Source: Psettodes erumei
Taxonomy: Eukaryota > Chordata > Actinopteri > Pleuronectiformes > Psettodidae
Direction: 5' to 3'
Assembly (NCBI GenBank): GCA_016785225.1
Contig: JAFBJZ010000879.1
Coordinates: forward strand, 434,501 to 498,500
Length of the DNA: 64,000 nt
Below are positions 12,801 to 27,632 of this stretch, one piece after another. A program made the position numbers and the translations under genes. Under the pieces are notes generated by a model that made no database searches, had not been told where the DNA came from, and saw only the letters and a list, made by a program, of their open reading frames with translations. How positions within the stretch are numbered: position 1 is the stretch's first letter; the number at the start of each line of letters is the position of its first letter.

Positions 12801-15800
12801 TTTTTTTTTATACATCTCTTTCTCTCCCTTGTGTCTCTATCTCCCTCTTAATTCCCTTCCTCTGCTGCTACATACATTGTGTGTGTGGATCCAGGTGAGA
12901 GGAAATGGGACAGGTGGTTAGCTAACAGCTGACTTAAGTGTTTCCTGCAGATACTGCTCTTATTCAAACAAGACCCAACACGTTGAAATGTGGGCTGGGA
13001 ATCTGCCGACGTGGAGCGGCAGGTCATGGCTGATAAGGTATCTTGGATGAAGCAAGCTTTGAGATGAATGCTTGGGTGGTTACTAGTTCAGCATAAGGGT
13101 GTCTTCTGTGGACATGCAGTTTGGGTTTGGATTGGGAGATTTCTCATTAGCTTTTTCTTCCAGATTGCCTGAATCCATGGTGTAGCTAGCTGCTGCTAAG
13201 TAAATTAGTAAATTAGTAAAGAAATTTTGCAGTTCATTTAATAATAATGGAAGCAGAGGTCGATGGCAATGTTGCTTTGATGGTCTCTCAAGTGGCAAAC
13301 AGACAGTATGTATGTTTACATGAACATTTAGTGTTTCTGTTTTGAGATGTACTCTGGACTTTATCATATTTGGGTCATGGTGTTTACATGGAACACATGG
13401 AAACATGATTATTCATACTCCTTGGTATAATTATTAAATATATTATAATGGTATCCAGGTTTCTTAGTTACCCTAACAGCTATGGATGAACTTAGTCTGG
13501 CTTCTGGCTGTTACACTGTTGGATTAACTTCTCCAGTATTGGGAAAACAAAACTGAAATATTTTTTAATGGAGACTCTTTCAGTAAAAACCTTTCAGACA
13601 AGCACCTGATGCACTAAATGTTCCTGCATGTTTGCAGGTTGGTGTCATTTCCTAAGAATTTCAAGAGTAACATATGTAAAAATCACAACAGAAGTCAGAC
13701 CTGTAACATTTCTGTATCATTTCAACACAACTCAAGTCTGAAATGAATTCTGTAGGTAATATATAGACCACAGCAGCACAAGGTTCATTACACAGAAAGA
13801 TCACACATCTTGTTCTGCCTTTCTATACATCAGTGTAAGAAAAACTCCATAATAACTATTACTTATGCACACAAATTATGCATTTAAACTTGAATGCTCA
13901 AGTTAATGTACTAACAAAAAGTATCAAAAATGCTATGTTAATTAAAGTTGTATTTGATGATTCATTACTAATGCATTAACATGCAAGAAACATTTTTAAA
14001 ACTGTTTGAAAAAGAGATTATTCTGTAATAAGGTCAAATACTTACATTCTGGTCATATGTTTTGTATCCTAAACATTAAATAGTATCTATAGCTATCAGA
14101 TAAATGAAGTGGAATGTCAAAATGTATTGGAGTAAATAGCACAACCACATAACAAAACATAAAATTGAAATAGTGAAAATATTTCAGTATTTTTGAAAGT
14201 TCAAAACTGTAATCAGGTAAATTTATTAAAGTAAAATAGATGTATCATTTAGAATACATGTAAACACTTTTTTCTTTTAAGGTTCTGACAGCATTATTCC
14301 TTCTTAATAGGTACTAAAGCTGTCACAATTGCTAAAGGTTCAAAATTTTTTGCATTACTGCAGTTTTCTAATTGACTGAAGTTTGATTTACATTGGCAAG
14401 AAAAAGTGCATGAACGCTTTGAAATGATCTGGTGTTCTGCATTAACTGTCAACCAAATGCCATCTGAAGTCATAAATATAGCCTTAAGATTAAGCTAATG
14501 ACACAAAAAATATTTTTTCATGTCTTCATTAAACACACCCATTAAACATTCACAGTACTGGTGACAAAAATAATTGAATCCTTGTATTGAATAACTGGTC
14601 AAACCTCCTTTGCCAATAATAACCTCAAGCAAGTTCTTCTGGTAGCTGTGTATCAGACCTGCACGATTTTAATGAGGAATTCTGGCCCATGCTTCCTACA
14701 GAAGTGCTTCAGCTCAGATATTTTCTTAGGATGTCTGTTTTGATTGGCTCTCTGAGTTCATTCCACAGCATCTGTATTGGTTAAGGTCTGGCATTTGACT
14801 GATCACTCCAAAAGGTGGATTTTCTTCATCTCACCATGAATGGTTCAAAACAGGTCAAGTGGAAATTTACTGTTTTTGCTCGCTGGAAAACTGGAAACAT
14901 AGCTCATGACCAGTCATAGCTCCTGTGGTCTTCATGTGGCCCTATAGCTGCCACAACCCCAACATGTTGTTACAATCTGGACATTGGATACACTCTAGTC
15001 TAAGCCATAATGTGTAAGTCTGCTCACTTAGCCACTGTAAGCTGAGTGAGCAGCCCTTAACACAGAAGAATAATGGGCATTAATCCATCAGATATTAATG
15101 ACTTCAGCGAGACTTCATAGTGATCATCAGTGATCAAATGATTTCTAAAAAAATCTGTGGAAATTTTTGGTAAAACATTTAAAACTCAAATACTAAATAA
15201 GGACAATTTGCGAGTTAAAACCCATGAAAATGGCCATGGTAAATATCTGCATTTGAAGGCTAGTTCATTTAAAACATATTGAACACATTACACAGTGCCC
15301 CTTGGACAAATGTTGTGCAAGCATTGGGTGTCTATTTGTAACAATTTTGTCATAAATGTCATAAAGTCAAAATGAGCATTTATATAGAAGACACCAACAG
15401 TATGACTGTACAGCAAGAAACCATAACTTAGACAGATGAAGCCAGCAGTGTGACAGTCAGTAATAAACACTGAAACGCCTCTACAATAACAAATTAGGGT
15501 TTTCCTGTTAATTTTACTTTAATGGTTGGTCATGTCTAATAGCACAAAGCAAGTAAAGTCTGCATGTTGCCCAGGGCCAATTTCTTGCCAGACTAGGTGG
15601 GTATCCTGATGTGTTGCTGGGGTGGGGTTTGGTCTTAATGGTATGCTACACTGACCACTAGTATAGAGAAGGGGGGCTGGGCAGAAGCCAGTGGAGGGAG
15701 AAGCTACCCTGAAGAGAGGTGAGAATGGGGAGGGGGTCTGAATTGTTTTGTCTTGAATTCCTGAAGCACAACTACAAAGATGTTGCAGGGGCCAAAACCG

Positions 15801-18800
15801 CTTTTGAAAGATTCCAAAAGGAGAACATGATTGTTGGATAAACCGTCCCCAATTCGTGGCTTTCTCACAACTGCCAGGGGAGGACGACCTTTGACCTCTG
15901 GTATGAAAGTACAGGGTGACGCCACAGTAGCCACCCAGCCAGCCAGAGCCAACCCCTTTCTGACTGCACCCCCACCAACACCACCGCCACACAACCTCAC
16001 ACTCCAATTTCACCCCCACTGCTCTGCCCCACTCAACTGCAAGAAAAACACAAAATTCATGTCTTTCTCTTTGGTCCCTCCCAAGCTGTCCCTGTGGCTC
16101 AGGAGTCAAGAATTCAATTAGTTAAAAAAAGGGAAGAAAAGAGTGGGGCTGCAACAATGCAGCGATAAGGGGGCAGAATGTGCGTTCCCACACGCTAAAT
16201 ACATGGCGCTTTCCCTGGGGCCCACAGAGCCAGAGGACCAGCACCGCAGGAGGCGAGAATAATCACAGCTCCCTCTGAACCTCCTCATTACACACACACA
16301 CAGATAACCTTATGCAGACATGCATTACAAGCAGACATTCCCTTGAAGAGAGACACACCTTGCAGAAACACTGTCCTGCATTACACAAACACACACACAT
16401 AGATTCACGCTACAAAGACTCAGAGCACATAAGACCTCTCATTACATGCTGGCCTCATGCAGGTGTTCTCACAGCTCCGGTTTACCAAGGAAGAGTGTTT
16501 TTATCTCCTCAAAATGCCTGATGTTAGACAAACCCAAGTCTCTTTCTAAGCATTCCAAACCACTTATACTTGCAGTAAAACACATGTTAGTGATGATTAT
16601 TTTTGATCCAATGTCTTAAGATGTGTTTTGGATTATTTTCTAGTATTGTATTTAATAAAAGGTATGGCACTACAAATTTAACATTTTCAGTTAGTCTGTT
16701 CAGAATTAATTCTCAGTCAGTCATTTATGATTTATGATAATCTTTTATGTAGTTGATCAGTCATTTATTGAAGAAAATGTGTTTTGGCTTGGTTTTAAAT
16801 TGAGGATTTGCTGTTGTTTTCTGTTCAGTAAAAGGTTTTTCTCCAGGCTTTTGACTGGTGGTCAGACAAAATAAGAATATTGGGCAGTTGGAATTTGTGA
16901 TGTGCTTTGAACAACATAATTAATTGATTATTCAGTGAAATACTGGATGTAATTGAAGATGAAAACAAGCACCAGCTGCAGCTCTAAGTACATTTCCTAT
17001 CTCAGAATATAAACTGTTATTGTAACAGTTTGCAAAATCAGACACATTTCATAATTAGTATACATTACATGAGACTTCCAATATGTAAAACAAAACCTTT
17101 AGAAAAAGAATATAATTTAAAATAAAGTTTTAAGAAGATCTCATATTTTTGTCAGAGGTTGTTCTTTAGTCAGTGGAGGTTTGAAGGTTTATACAAATCT
17201 GGTTTTAAGATGTTGAATCGGTTAAGGCCTATGGAACATACTGACAGATGTCTTCCATTTTTTATTGTCAGCTGAGCATGGTTTCACTTTTTGAAATTCT
17301 CAAAACAAATCTCTGCAATCAAAGTGTTGTGGTGTACATGTGTGGACTGATTTAGGCACTGTAGCCCCGAACAACATGGGGCAGTGTTATTCATACAGCA
17401 CTTTTACCTAATGAGCATCACTCCCACCATATTTGGAGCAGGAGAAAGCGCTATGATCACTGAAGCTGTGCTTCTAGTGAATTCAAATTTAGTACTTGTC
17501 AGTCGCGCTCCTTGCTGACCCCAACTATACAGAAACTTGTCACAGACACCCATTCACTGGCTCACACCACAAAGTCACCAAATTGTTGTGGAATGGTATA
17601 AAAAGGCTGTTTAAATTTCATTGTTTCAAATGGTCTTTGTTTTTTTTTTTTTTTTTTTGAAATCTTCCTGCTTCTTCAAAAGAAATAATTCCCATAGTTT
17701 TAACCCTTGGATGCATGACCTACCAATACCTGCACTCAAAAATGACCCCATTAGAATCAATGCATTTTTGCAATAAACTTAAGAAATTTCTTTTTTTAAT
17801 CTTTTTAATCTTTAATCTTTTTTTTCATCTATCTTTTTGGTTAAAGATGATGGTTTTTATTATATTTTGATGATCAAAACAGTGATTTCATTTTTAACAT
17901 GTATCATTGGCATTTATCACTTTTTATTCACATTTTATCACAAAACAATCAATCAGTCAGGTATCTCATGTCACAAACATGTTTTATGAGGAATACCTGT
18001 AATATGAAAATATAAATACTTTTAATTTCATAGATTTTGAAGAATAACAACCCTTAGGTCATTTTTGACCCCACTTATGCATCTAAGGATTAATGCAGGG
18101 TTCAGTTTTAGTATGTTACCTCCAGACGATGGTGTTAGCATGGGCAGAATGTATTTAACAAGTCATCATGTACACCCTGGACAGGTTGCCAGTCTATCAT
18201 ATTCAGGTATGCATTAAATTATTATGCACTCTTTCATTATCCAATGACTTAGCATATAATGAATTTCATAAGGCCATTTATTCATTCAATAACTGATTAT
18301 TATCATTTGAAGTAATCAAGTAAAACTCTCAATATCATAAGATGATTATGATTCAAAGCAGTAAATGGTCTTAATTGCTTTTGTATCTTTTATGTACAAG
18401 TAGAAGGCTTTGGTGCTTCACTCAGTCTCTGAATTATGTTTAGAGACTGCAGGGCTGTAAATTTTTCCAAAAATCAAGTTTGAATAAATTTGAAATGAGA
18501 GGCAAAACCATTTGAATGAATTGAATTAGAAAATACTTTCACACCCTGCTTTTTAGATGCTTTGATGTCATTATCAGGGCAGCTTTGCTCACTTGCATCC
18601 TTAATTTTTGTAGCTAATAAGACAACTTAAACATAACTTGTGCTGCAGGATAAGATATTCTGAAGAGAACAAATACATTTTTTCTGAACATTATTCTGAT
18701 ATGCTCAATAACCACATTATTAAACAACATGATCTGGTCACAGTTAGGTTTCCTTCTTAATGTAATTGCTGTTGCAATTTAATTGTATATGAACATAATT

Positions 18801-21455
18801 TCGAACCAACGAAGTTTGGACAGTCAATAATGTTTTAGTATTTACAACTACATTATCCTTTAAATGCACTTCTCTGTCACCAAAAGTTACATATCCTTGC
18901 TTTAACAGATGTATTTTTACTCATACAGGAATCAGCTAGCTAACATTAGCATGTTGCTGCACTTTATGTATGTGTGTCCGGTGAGTATGGTGGTGTTGGA
19001 TCTCAGTCTCTTCCAGGTGGGTGAGCAGACCAAGGGGCTGGCTTAGGAATGTCCTGGTGACCCTGCACCCAGGAGAGACAAACAGAAGCCAAAAGGAGGG
19101 GGTGGGTGGGTGTTCATGCATACCAGTGTGAATTTGTGACAGAGAGAAAGTTCACATTTGTGCGCATGCATATGTTTGCCCATGCATACGGAGCAAGGGG
19201 GGTGGTGGGGTGGTGGGAGTGAAAGACAGAGAAAGTGTGTGTGTGTCAGCGGGGATCAGCACTTGCACCCTTCGGCCATTGTGTCCCTCCCTGACCAATA
19301 TAAAAGCATCATAACCCTTTGAGCACAGACATATTTAGAGAGAAGATAAAAGCACTTTTTACAAACTAGCTACACGTCGGACACAAAGCCTGGGGTCAAG
19401 CGCAACAAATTAACAAACCTCTTTCTGGCTGGAGGTAGGGGTGGGGTAACAGGGCAAGCGAAACAAGCTGGGCCGCCCCTTGACTCCAGAGCCAAATGCC
19501 TTCACATTCCCAGCACTGGGATTTAGGCTGTTCACAGGCTCAAGCTGGAATTATATATTCACAGGAAAATCTATGAAAGCAAGAAAGGGTTTGCTTTTTC
19601 TCTCTTTAACAGTGTTGAACCTCATGTTGACATAATTAGTTTCATTGACTTGTCCATCAGTCAGCAAAATGTATTTTATTTCATGATCATTTGTCATTTC
19701 TCAACATCTCCAGTGTTGTTATATCATCTGTTGCACATAAATGGGAAAAGCAAGCAATGAACCACATTTATTATTGTTTTCCTACATTTTCTACACTAAA
19801 TATTTGACAAATCATTTGGAAATGAAATAGTAGTTGCAATTTTAGTCCCACTGTTTTCAAATTCTTTGATGAAAACTGTTTAAACTCTTAGTTGGCAAAT
19901 TGCATAACAGTCATCATGGTGATGTGGTGTATGATTGTTCTATCACCTCCCACTCTAACATTACTTTAATTGTATTTGGTCTAGTGAAGCCAAATGCAAA
20001 ACTCTTCTGTTGCCATACAACTGAATAAGTGTAAATTAACAATCAATTCTTTGAAATGACAACATAAGAACAACAAACAACAACAAAAAACAAAACAAAA
20101 CCACAACAGCAAACAATATTCAACACATACTTGGAAGAGCTCCTTTTTCATCAAAAGTAATCAACATGAGTGTATAAAATGAAATATTTGCACTGAATGC
20201 GCATTAAATATAGTGTTGATGGAGAAAAGAAATTGTTTTACTTATTTTTTCATGTCGAAGAAAAGACAAATTTTGCACCCAACTGTATTTGGCCATTTCA
20301 TTATTTTTCCTAGGTGCCCAGAAAGTACTGTAGAGTACTAGTAAAATTAACTGTCAACAATCTTGACAATAAATTAGAAGGAAAAATGCCAAATAAACTG
20401 GTTCCACTGTCTCAAATGTGAATATTTGATAGTTTTTTGCTTTGTTCAGCTGCAGCTGTCTTTGTCTTTTGAAACCAGATGTTACCATATTTGGATGACA
20501 GGGTGGAGCTTGAGGGAAGTGAGGGATAGATCTTACTGCTGAGAAGCACAGATTACAAAATTAATTCAAAATGATTGGCTGTTCGCTTTACTACCTTTCA
20601 AATATACTGTAGCCATGCCCCCGCTTTGTCATCTTTTTTCCTCTAAATTAGACCATAATTTAGGAGATGAACATCATGTTGCATTAGAGTTGAAACTAGC
20701 AATTGAGACCATAAACTCAGTATGGAAATATTTACTGTAGTCATATATCTAGTGAGAAGTAGGCTCATTTTCTCATAGACTTCTATACAAACAGACTTCC
20801 TTTTGCAAACAGTGGTCTTGCCCCATGATGGTCATTCAATAGAATAAAGTTTTTAAAGGCACTTCTGCATTGGCTTAATTTTTCTGATGCATAGAAAAAA
20901 AAGTTCTTTGGAAAACCACCAAACAATTCAATATCCAGAGTCAAGTTTTTCTTAGAGATCTGTGGATAAAATATGTGTAATGAGAATTCCTTTCCTGTAG
21001 AAGATATTGTTGGTGTGTACTGAGCTTGGCTCAGTGAATAGTGACAGCAGCCGTGGTAAAGTGCGGTGCTGCTTGTGCAATCATGAAGTTGATTTAGAAT
21101 TCACAATTTTGGTATGGCTAGGTCAACTCCCAGCAGGGGTCTCACACTATGTATGCATGTATGTGTTTGTGTGTGCTGTTGCTGCCCATGTCTGTGCTTC
21201 AAATTGTGTGTTTGCATGCATGGGAGAGTGTGAATATCTGTAGAAGTCCTTCTTCATCTGTGTGTGTGGGGTTTGGGGGGTGGGGGCGTCCCACTGAGGA
21301 AGCCAGCTAGTTTGTGTGACCCTGCCACACTGGCCCTTAGATAATGCAGCCAGCTGATAAGGTTAACCAAACGGCAGTGGAGGTCCAGCATGCAGCTAAT
21401 AGTGGGCAGGAGACACAGATCAGTACAGAGTAGGGTGACTTGGTCAGAGATATGA

Positions 21456-21494
<39 letters not shown>

Positions 21495-24400
21495 TTAGGG
21501 GGGACATCTGCCCCGCATTAGGCGAGAGAGGCTCTGACCTTAGCAGCTATAATATCAGTGCAAGCTTTGACCCTAGACCAGGCCTGGTTGGCACTTCAGA
21601 AGGGTGAGAGAGCAAGGGGAGATGAGGGGGTAGTCATGCTGTCATTGTATGGCCAGTGTCCCCCACCCTTCCTCCTCCAGAGCCACGGCTCAGTGAGGGG
21701 TGAGTAATGTGAGTAATGGAGAGTAATAGGGTCCAGATAGTTAGTGGGACCATAACCCTATTGTATCCTGTGTCAACGGGTCAGAGGTCACCCACCATGC
21801 ATACTGGTCCCAGCCCTGCCCGACCCATTTGGGCCATAAATGAGTTTACCCAACACTAATTACTGGGGGCCTGCCGGTGGGCTGTGCTGCTTAACGGCCC
21901 TGACAGCTGCCTCTATGCAACGCCCTCATAGCCCTGCCTCCCTTTTCGTTCATATGCACACACATGCACACATTCATCACCACTCCACTTGGCAGTACAT
22001 TTGTGTGTTGTTTCCAGTAGCATCACTTGGTCACAGCTCTGTCTGAACTGCTGTGCTGCCTTTTCAGAGAATGTATCTGGAACCCTACTGGATGGATTTT
22101 GTTTGAATTGGAGTTGTCTACCAATGTTTTATGAAGAACATTAGTGGGCATTAGTTTAATATATTTATAACTCCACAAGGGCAACTTTCAACGGAAAATG
22201 TGCACAAAATATAACATAAAACTTTTGTTGTGTCGCCAGTGTAGGTTTTGTTTAGGAGCAGTTTAGATAAAATAAGACGAGTGGTTCATGCTCTGATCTG
22301 GGCTATAACACATTATGAAATGGGTTATTTGGTTTATGGTACTCTAGTAGTCATGGTTTTTAAAGTGATAACCATTAAAGGCAGTATCCCTGATCTTGGA
22401 CTCTTTGCCTGCAACCTCCCATCTTCCTCTTCTCTGATCTCCCTTGTTTCCTGTCAGCTCTCAACTGAATAAAAGTAATCAAACTTTAAAACAGTAGTCC
22501 GATAAAAACACATAAAACATGCTATGGTATGTGCCATGTATCATTAATGTATTTGCATGTTTACTATAAAGAGCACTCTGAAAAATGCAGATTAAATGAT
22601 TTCATGGAGAAATGTCTTCAGCCCTGAGTAGTCATCCTTGTATGCTCCATCAGCCTTTATCAGCTGAGGGTACCCTGGTTGCCTAGGGGTCCAAGGTGCT
22701 GACCATGAATCACAACATCTAAGTTTATAGCCAGGGACTCTTGTTGCATGTTGTTCTCCAACTCTGTTCCTCGCCTTATTTCCTGTCAACTGTTACCATG
22801 TCAGCAATCTAATAAAGGCATAAAAGGGCCCAAAATAATTGTTCTTACTTTTAGATTAGATTAGATTTACTTTATTAATCCCACAATGGGGAAATTCACA
22901 TGTTACAGCAGCAGAAAAAAGGTGGAAAAAAAGACGTAATGAACATACAGAGTGTCAGCATCGCTAACAGGAGAACAAGAAAACAATTGTACAACAATTG
23001 TAAAACAAATTTTATGACCAATAAATTATGACAGTGATAAATTATATGACAACGTTAAAGAAATGTAGTGAGCCTGATATAAATAATATTGCGAGGATGA
23101 ATAATATGATAAAGTGACCACAGTGCCTACAACAAGATTCAGGTGGTGCAGGTGTTGTAGAGCTTGTTGAGTTTTAAAGTAGTGGCAAAAGTGTTTAGGT
23201 TGACCTCAAGATTGTGGCACAGTTTCCACAGACAGTGTTCAGCAAAGAAAATGTGCAATTTGACAAGCACTTGATAAGTTGTTGGAGAAGTGAAATGAAG
23301 GTGCAGTGCTGTCAGATTCTGATATGGTTTCTAACCTATGCTCCACCACAGCTGGAGCTAATAGCTTCCTTTCATTCACTGTAGTTTACAGGTAGGGAGT
23401 TGACCTCAGGGTCAATAAACATAAATGTGGTTTCTGGTTTGAATATACATACAGTCAACCCTGAAACTATCTCTGGAATTTTCTTGTACCCATACACATT
23501 TACAGAAAACAATGTGGCTTATTGGCACACTATAAATGACAATGTTTAAAATGTTGTCACTTAGTCTTACTCTTAAAAGTAACAAAATTTTTCATCGTTA
23601 ACAGTCTAGGGTCTATAAACAATACAGATACATACTCAATGGTTGTCATTTGGTTAGGCCAAAAGAATAAGGCTTAAATTGGAATACCCAATACCTAAAT
23701 ATAAATTTAAATTTATATTTTTATATATTTATATTTAAATTTTAAAAGTCTTGTGTAAAGAACAGAAGGTATCTGAGCAAGATGTTTATTTTGCTACACA
23801 ACTTTCTTGGCTTCCTAAGGGTTTGTCTATTAGTGAAATAGTGTCTATTAGTGAAATCAGCTGTTAATCAGTCAGTTATTGTTTTAGTTGGATGACAAAA
23901 ATTTAAGTAATGATAGTTCCAATAATTGATTCATAATTTTTAAGTAATTTATCCAGTAAAAATTAAATTTTGTGGTCTTCTGAAATATGATAATTGTTGT
24001 TTTTCTGGGCTTCCTTTCATTTAAATGAGTTAGTTTTTGGCCTTGTCTCTGGTTTCTGACTCTTAATCATTATATATTGGTTATTATATGTACAAAATAG
24101 TGTTTCAGCCAGTTAATTCATTATGACATTAGTTGCAGCCCTAATCTGCTAGTGTTAAAGAATAACTGGATAACCAATGATGAGATGTTTTCATGGAGTT
24201 GCTGAAACTGTACCCTCTGAACCATATTTGTATTTTGAATTCCATCGCCCTTGTATGAAGTTCAATTTTGCTGTCAGTTAGCTTCAGTTGATCTCTTTGG
24301 TATCTAACATGTTTACTGTGGTTTTAGACCAGTGCATAGGGATAGGGCCTCTTACAAGTGGAATATCAGCGTGACAGTTTTTAAGACTTTGACTATCTCG

Positions 24401-26513
24401 ACACAAAATTGGACAACATGAGAATGTATTTTAGTCTCTGATTAAATATATTACTTGCCTTTTTTTCCTTCTCCGACAATTACATGACACAGTAATATAG
24501 CTTTCTATGTGCCTCCATCTACAGTATTTTCAGCCAGTGGGATTTCAGTAACTCCCTCTATTTGTCACAGCCCCCCAACCCCACACGCCCATCAACCCTG
24601 TAGGAGGGCACTAAGCCCCAAGACTCAGGCCCGACCTAACAGAAGCCCCCCTACCAACAGCACCCCTGGTCACCACCCCACCCCTCCACATAGCTTCTAA
24701 CAGCCAAACACATCCTGTCAGCCTTCTGCCACAGCACTCCTCCCCTCTTCTTTCACCACTCCCACACCTCTCCCTATGCGTGGCATTCACTGTACATACC
24801 TAGGTTGCTAATTCCAACCTACCACTCCAATCAAAGGATCACAAGTGTTGTGAGTTTTCTTCTCTTTTCCCATTGCTGGGAAACAATGTGTTATGGATAG
24901 AGGTAGGGACAAGGGTTTGCGAATGCTGCTATGTGATAGCAAGGACAATCCTTTTTTTCATACCACTTTGGTTTTGTCATGATGAACAAAGACCATTGCA
25001 GTCCCAGTGTGCCTTAGATCTGCTGTTCCTATCTTTTTACCTCATGTTGTACATGAGTTTATGAAGTTCTATCCTTTAGCAGTGTGTGAAACTAAATGTG
25101 CACTGAATACTGGGTGGACCTCAATTAATCAAAGAAACGGGCAAGGGAGATGTTTATATATACATTTCTAAAGTAACAGTAAGCCTCAATAAATATTTTA
25201 ATATGAAGACTGAAGCTGTTAGTGTTGGAGGAACGTAGGATCTTCTTAGGCTCAGCAAATGAGTCACATTCTTCACTTTTTTTGAAACTTTATAGACTTA
25301 TTGATAAATATATTGAAAAAAATGTTTACAAATATTTGATATCATACAAATATAATGTAATTATCAAATACAAATACTTAGTTGTTGTAACCCCAGTGTT
25401 CACTAGTTCAATAATATGTCACAAACAAAACTGTGGAAAGAATACATACAGTTAAAAATTTATGGTGTAGATGATAAAGTAAACATGACCAGGTCATCCA
25501 GATTAGTAAATATGTCTCTGCTTACTTTTACAACTGATGTTTTCTCATATATGCTTTTGTTTTTGGTGCATACTGAGTTTTAGTAAAAGGTTACTGACTA
25601 CTACTACTGACTGACATCCTTTTTGATCAATATCAGCTAAGTGAGATAAGAAGGGTGCTCTGTGTTTCATTGGAGAACTTGACACCAATTTTGAAAGACA
25701 TCTCACTGTCTCACTCTCTCTTTCTCTGTATACAGCTCCTTTGTGACAGGAACTGCATGCTGTGAGAACCTCTTCCCTCTTCGCATCTGGAATATTGAAC
25801 GGTAAGTCAGTCCCTACTTGTTGTCTGTTTGTTTGTTAGTAGGGCTATGTGACAAGTAATGGACAGATTTTCACGATTTTGTCTTTTGCCAGAGGTGGCT
25901 CTTGCTCTGATTTAGAAATCATTTAATCTTTGGAGTGATGCAGATCAGTATCCTTGAAATTTTTAAATGATTCTTCACCATTTCACATATTGAGTCACAA
26001 AGATTTGAAATAAGTGGAGTGACTCAGTAGAGGGATAGAGTGCATACCGTATAGGCTTCAACTCCTGAGAAACATATTCCTGGCTCATCTAAAAAAAATC
26101 CACATCCTGATACTCTAGTTCTGGGGAAAAGTTCAGCCTTTGTTTGTGGCATATGGGGAAACCTGACGTGATAATCTGGCAGCATGCTACAGTATGCGTT
26201 TTGGATAATAATATAAAAAAATAATAACTTGTAGCTGTCACCAGGTAGTAGAGTCAGAACAGTGATTAATGAACAATGGTTAGAAGCAGTTAGTGTTATA
26301 CAGTACTTAAAACACTGCAGAATTACTAGCATCAGTCAGTTGATATTTAAATCCAAAGACATGACATTGTTGCAATATCAAATAACAAACTTTTCCTTTT
26401 TCTCTTGAAATCCAAAATCAATGTAATAATCCAGGATAAGGTCTGTGAATTTACTGTGAATACGGTACCTTTTCAAAGTGAGCTCCACCAGTTTCACCAA
26501 AGAAAAAGGAAGT

Positions 26514-26582
<69 letters not shown>

Positions 26583-27601
26583 TTGTCTATGGTCACTCAT
26601 TGCCACTGTCATTATAAAGATAACTCCAAGCAGCTACATTTGCCCACCCACATTTGCCTCTTGTAAACCTAATTTACTAGATTAATGTGTCCACATGGCT
26701 TTTGTTCTGCATCGGTGCATGAACACAGCCGCAGTGTGGCCCTTTATCCAAATAGCAAATGAAGCACTGGTTTAAAAACACCACAGAACACACAGAACAC
26801 AGTCTTGAACAAGGAGCAGTTTGAAAGGGAAATGAGGGGCCTCAGAAAATTCCTGTGTTTGAAAGGCACGGCTTAAACCTGGTACATCTTTGACAAGGCT
26901 GCTGTAATTCCTGGCTTTACCTGAGCCAATTAAAACAGGCCAACATGACACAACACAGATCCAGACACAAAAAACTGCTTCCTGCTTCCTAATGGCCTGG
27001 AAATTTAAGGAGGGGAGAAGACAGGGGACATACACGGAGAGTGAGGGAAGGGTTGAGTGGGCAGGTTATTCTGGAGTTTGCAGGTGTCAAGGGGAATTGC
27101 CATGGTTACAAGGTGTCGCAGACCCAGATCATGCATATGTCCTCAACAGCCCAAGTGATTTTATTTTCTCCCTGGCCAGACATGATCAAGGCCCCTTCCT
27201 GACATGGGAGTTTGTTTAAAATGGAACAAGATGATCACAAAATATTCAGACAAAGTGAAACCTTTTAACTTATTCCGTGCCATTGTTAGCACTGCTAATA
27301 CAAGAAGATAAGCTAGAATTAGTTCATTATATCTACCTTTAATTATTTGCTTCACCAGTATGGCTCTCAAATATCTCTCAGTAGGTTGTTCATAAGTTAA
27401 AGGCATTTAAAGAATGCGGCATTAAATATTGAAGAACTAAACATGTATGTATGTATGTAGTTTTGTATGTATGTCAGGGCTGTACGTTGCAACATATGTT
27501 ACAAATGTGCTGAAAAAAATCACCTGTGAGCTTTTTAATATTTAGACAATCTTATCCAAATGATTAGGATTATATACATGATTATTTTTTTATTATGTTG
27601 A

Positions 27602-27632
<31 letters not shown>

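Noticed and set aside
15519..16109. 196-codon minus-strand frame as a possible intronic gene
   Set aside because: Biased composition without domain; region looks regulatory. Kept only as a finding to test.
23697..23720. 24-bp perfect palindrome
   Set aside because: Consists only of A and T in a very AT-rich place; low information.
24509..24700. Pro/Ser/Thr-rich frame as a small protein
   Set aside because: Explained by C-rich DNA; no homology.
26478..26666. Frame with Tyr-Ile and Arg-Glu repeats
   Set aside because: It translates the (TA)n(GA)n microsatellite.
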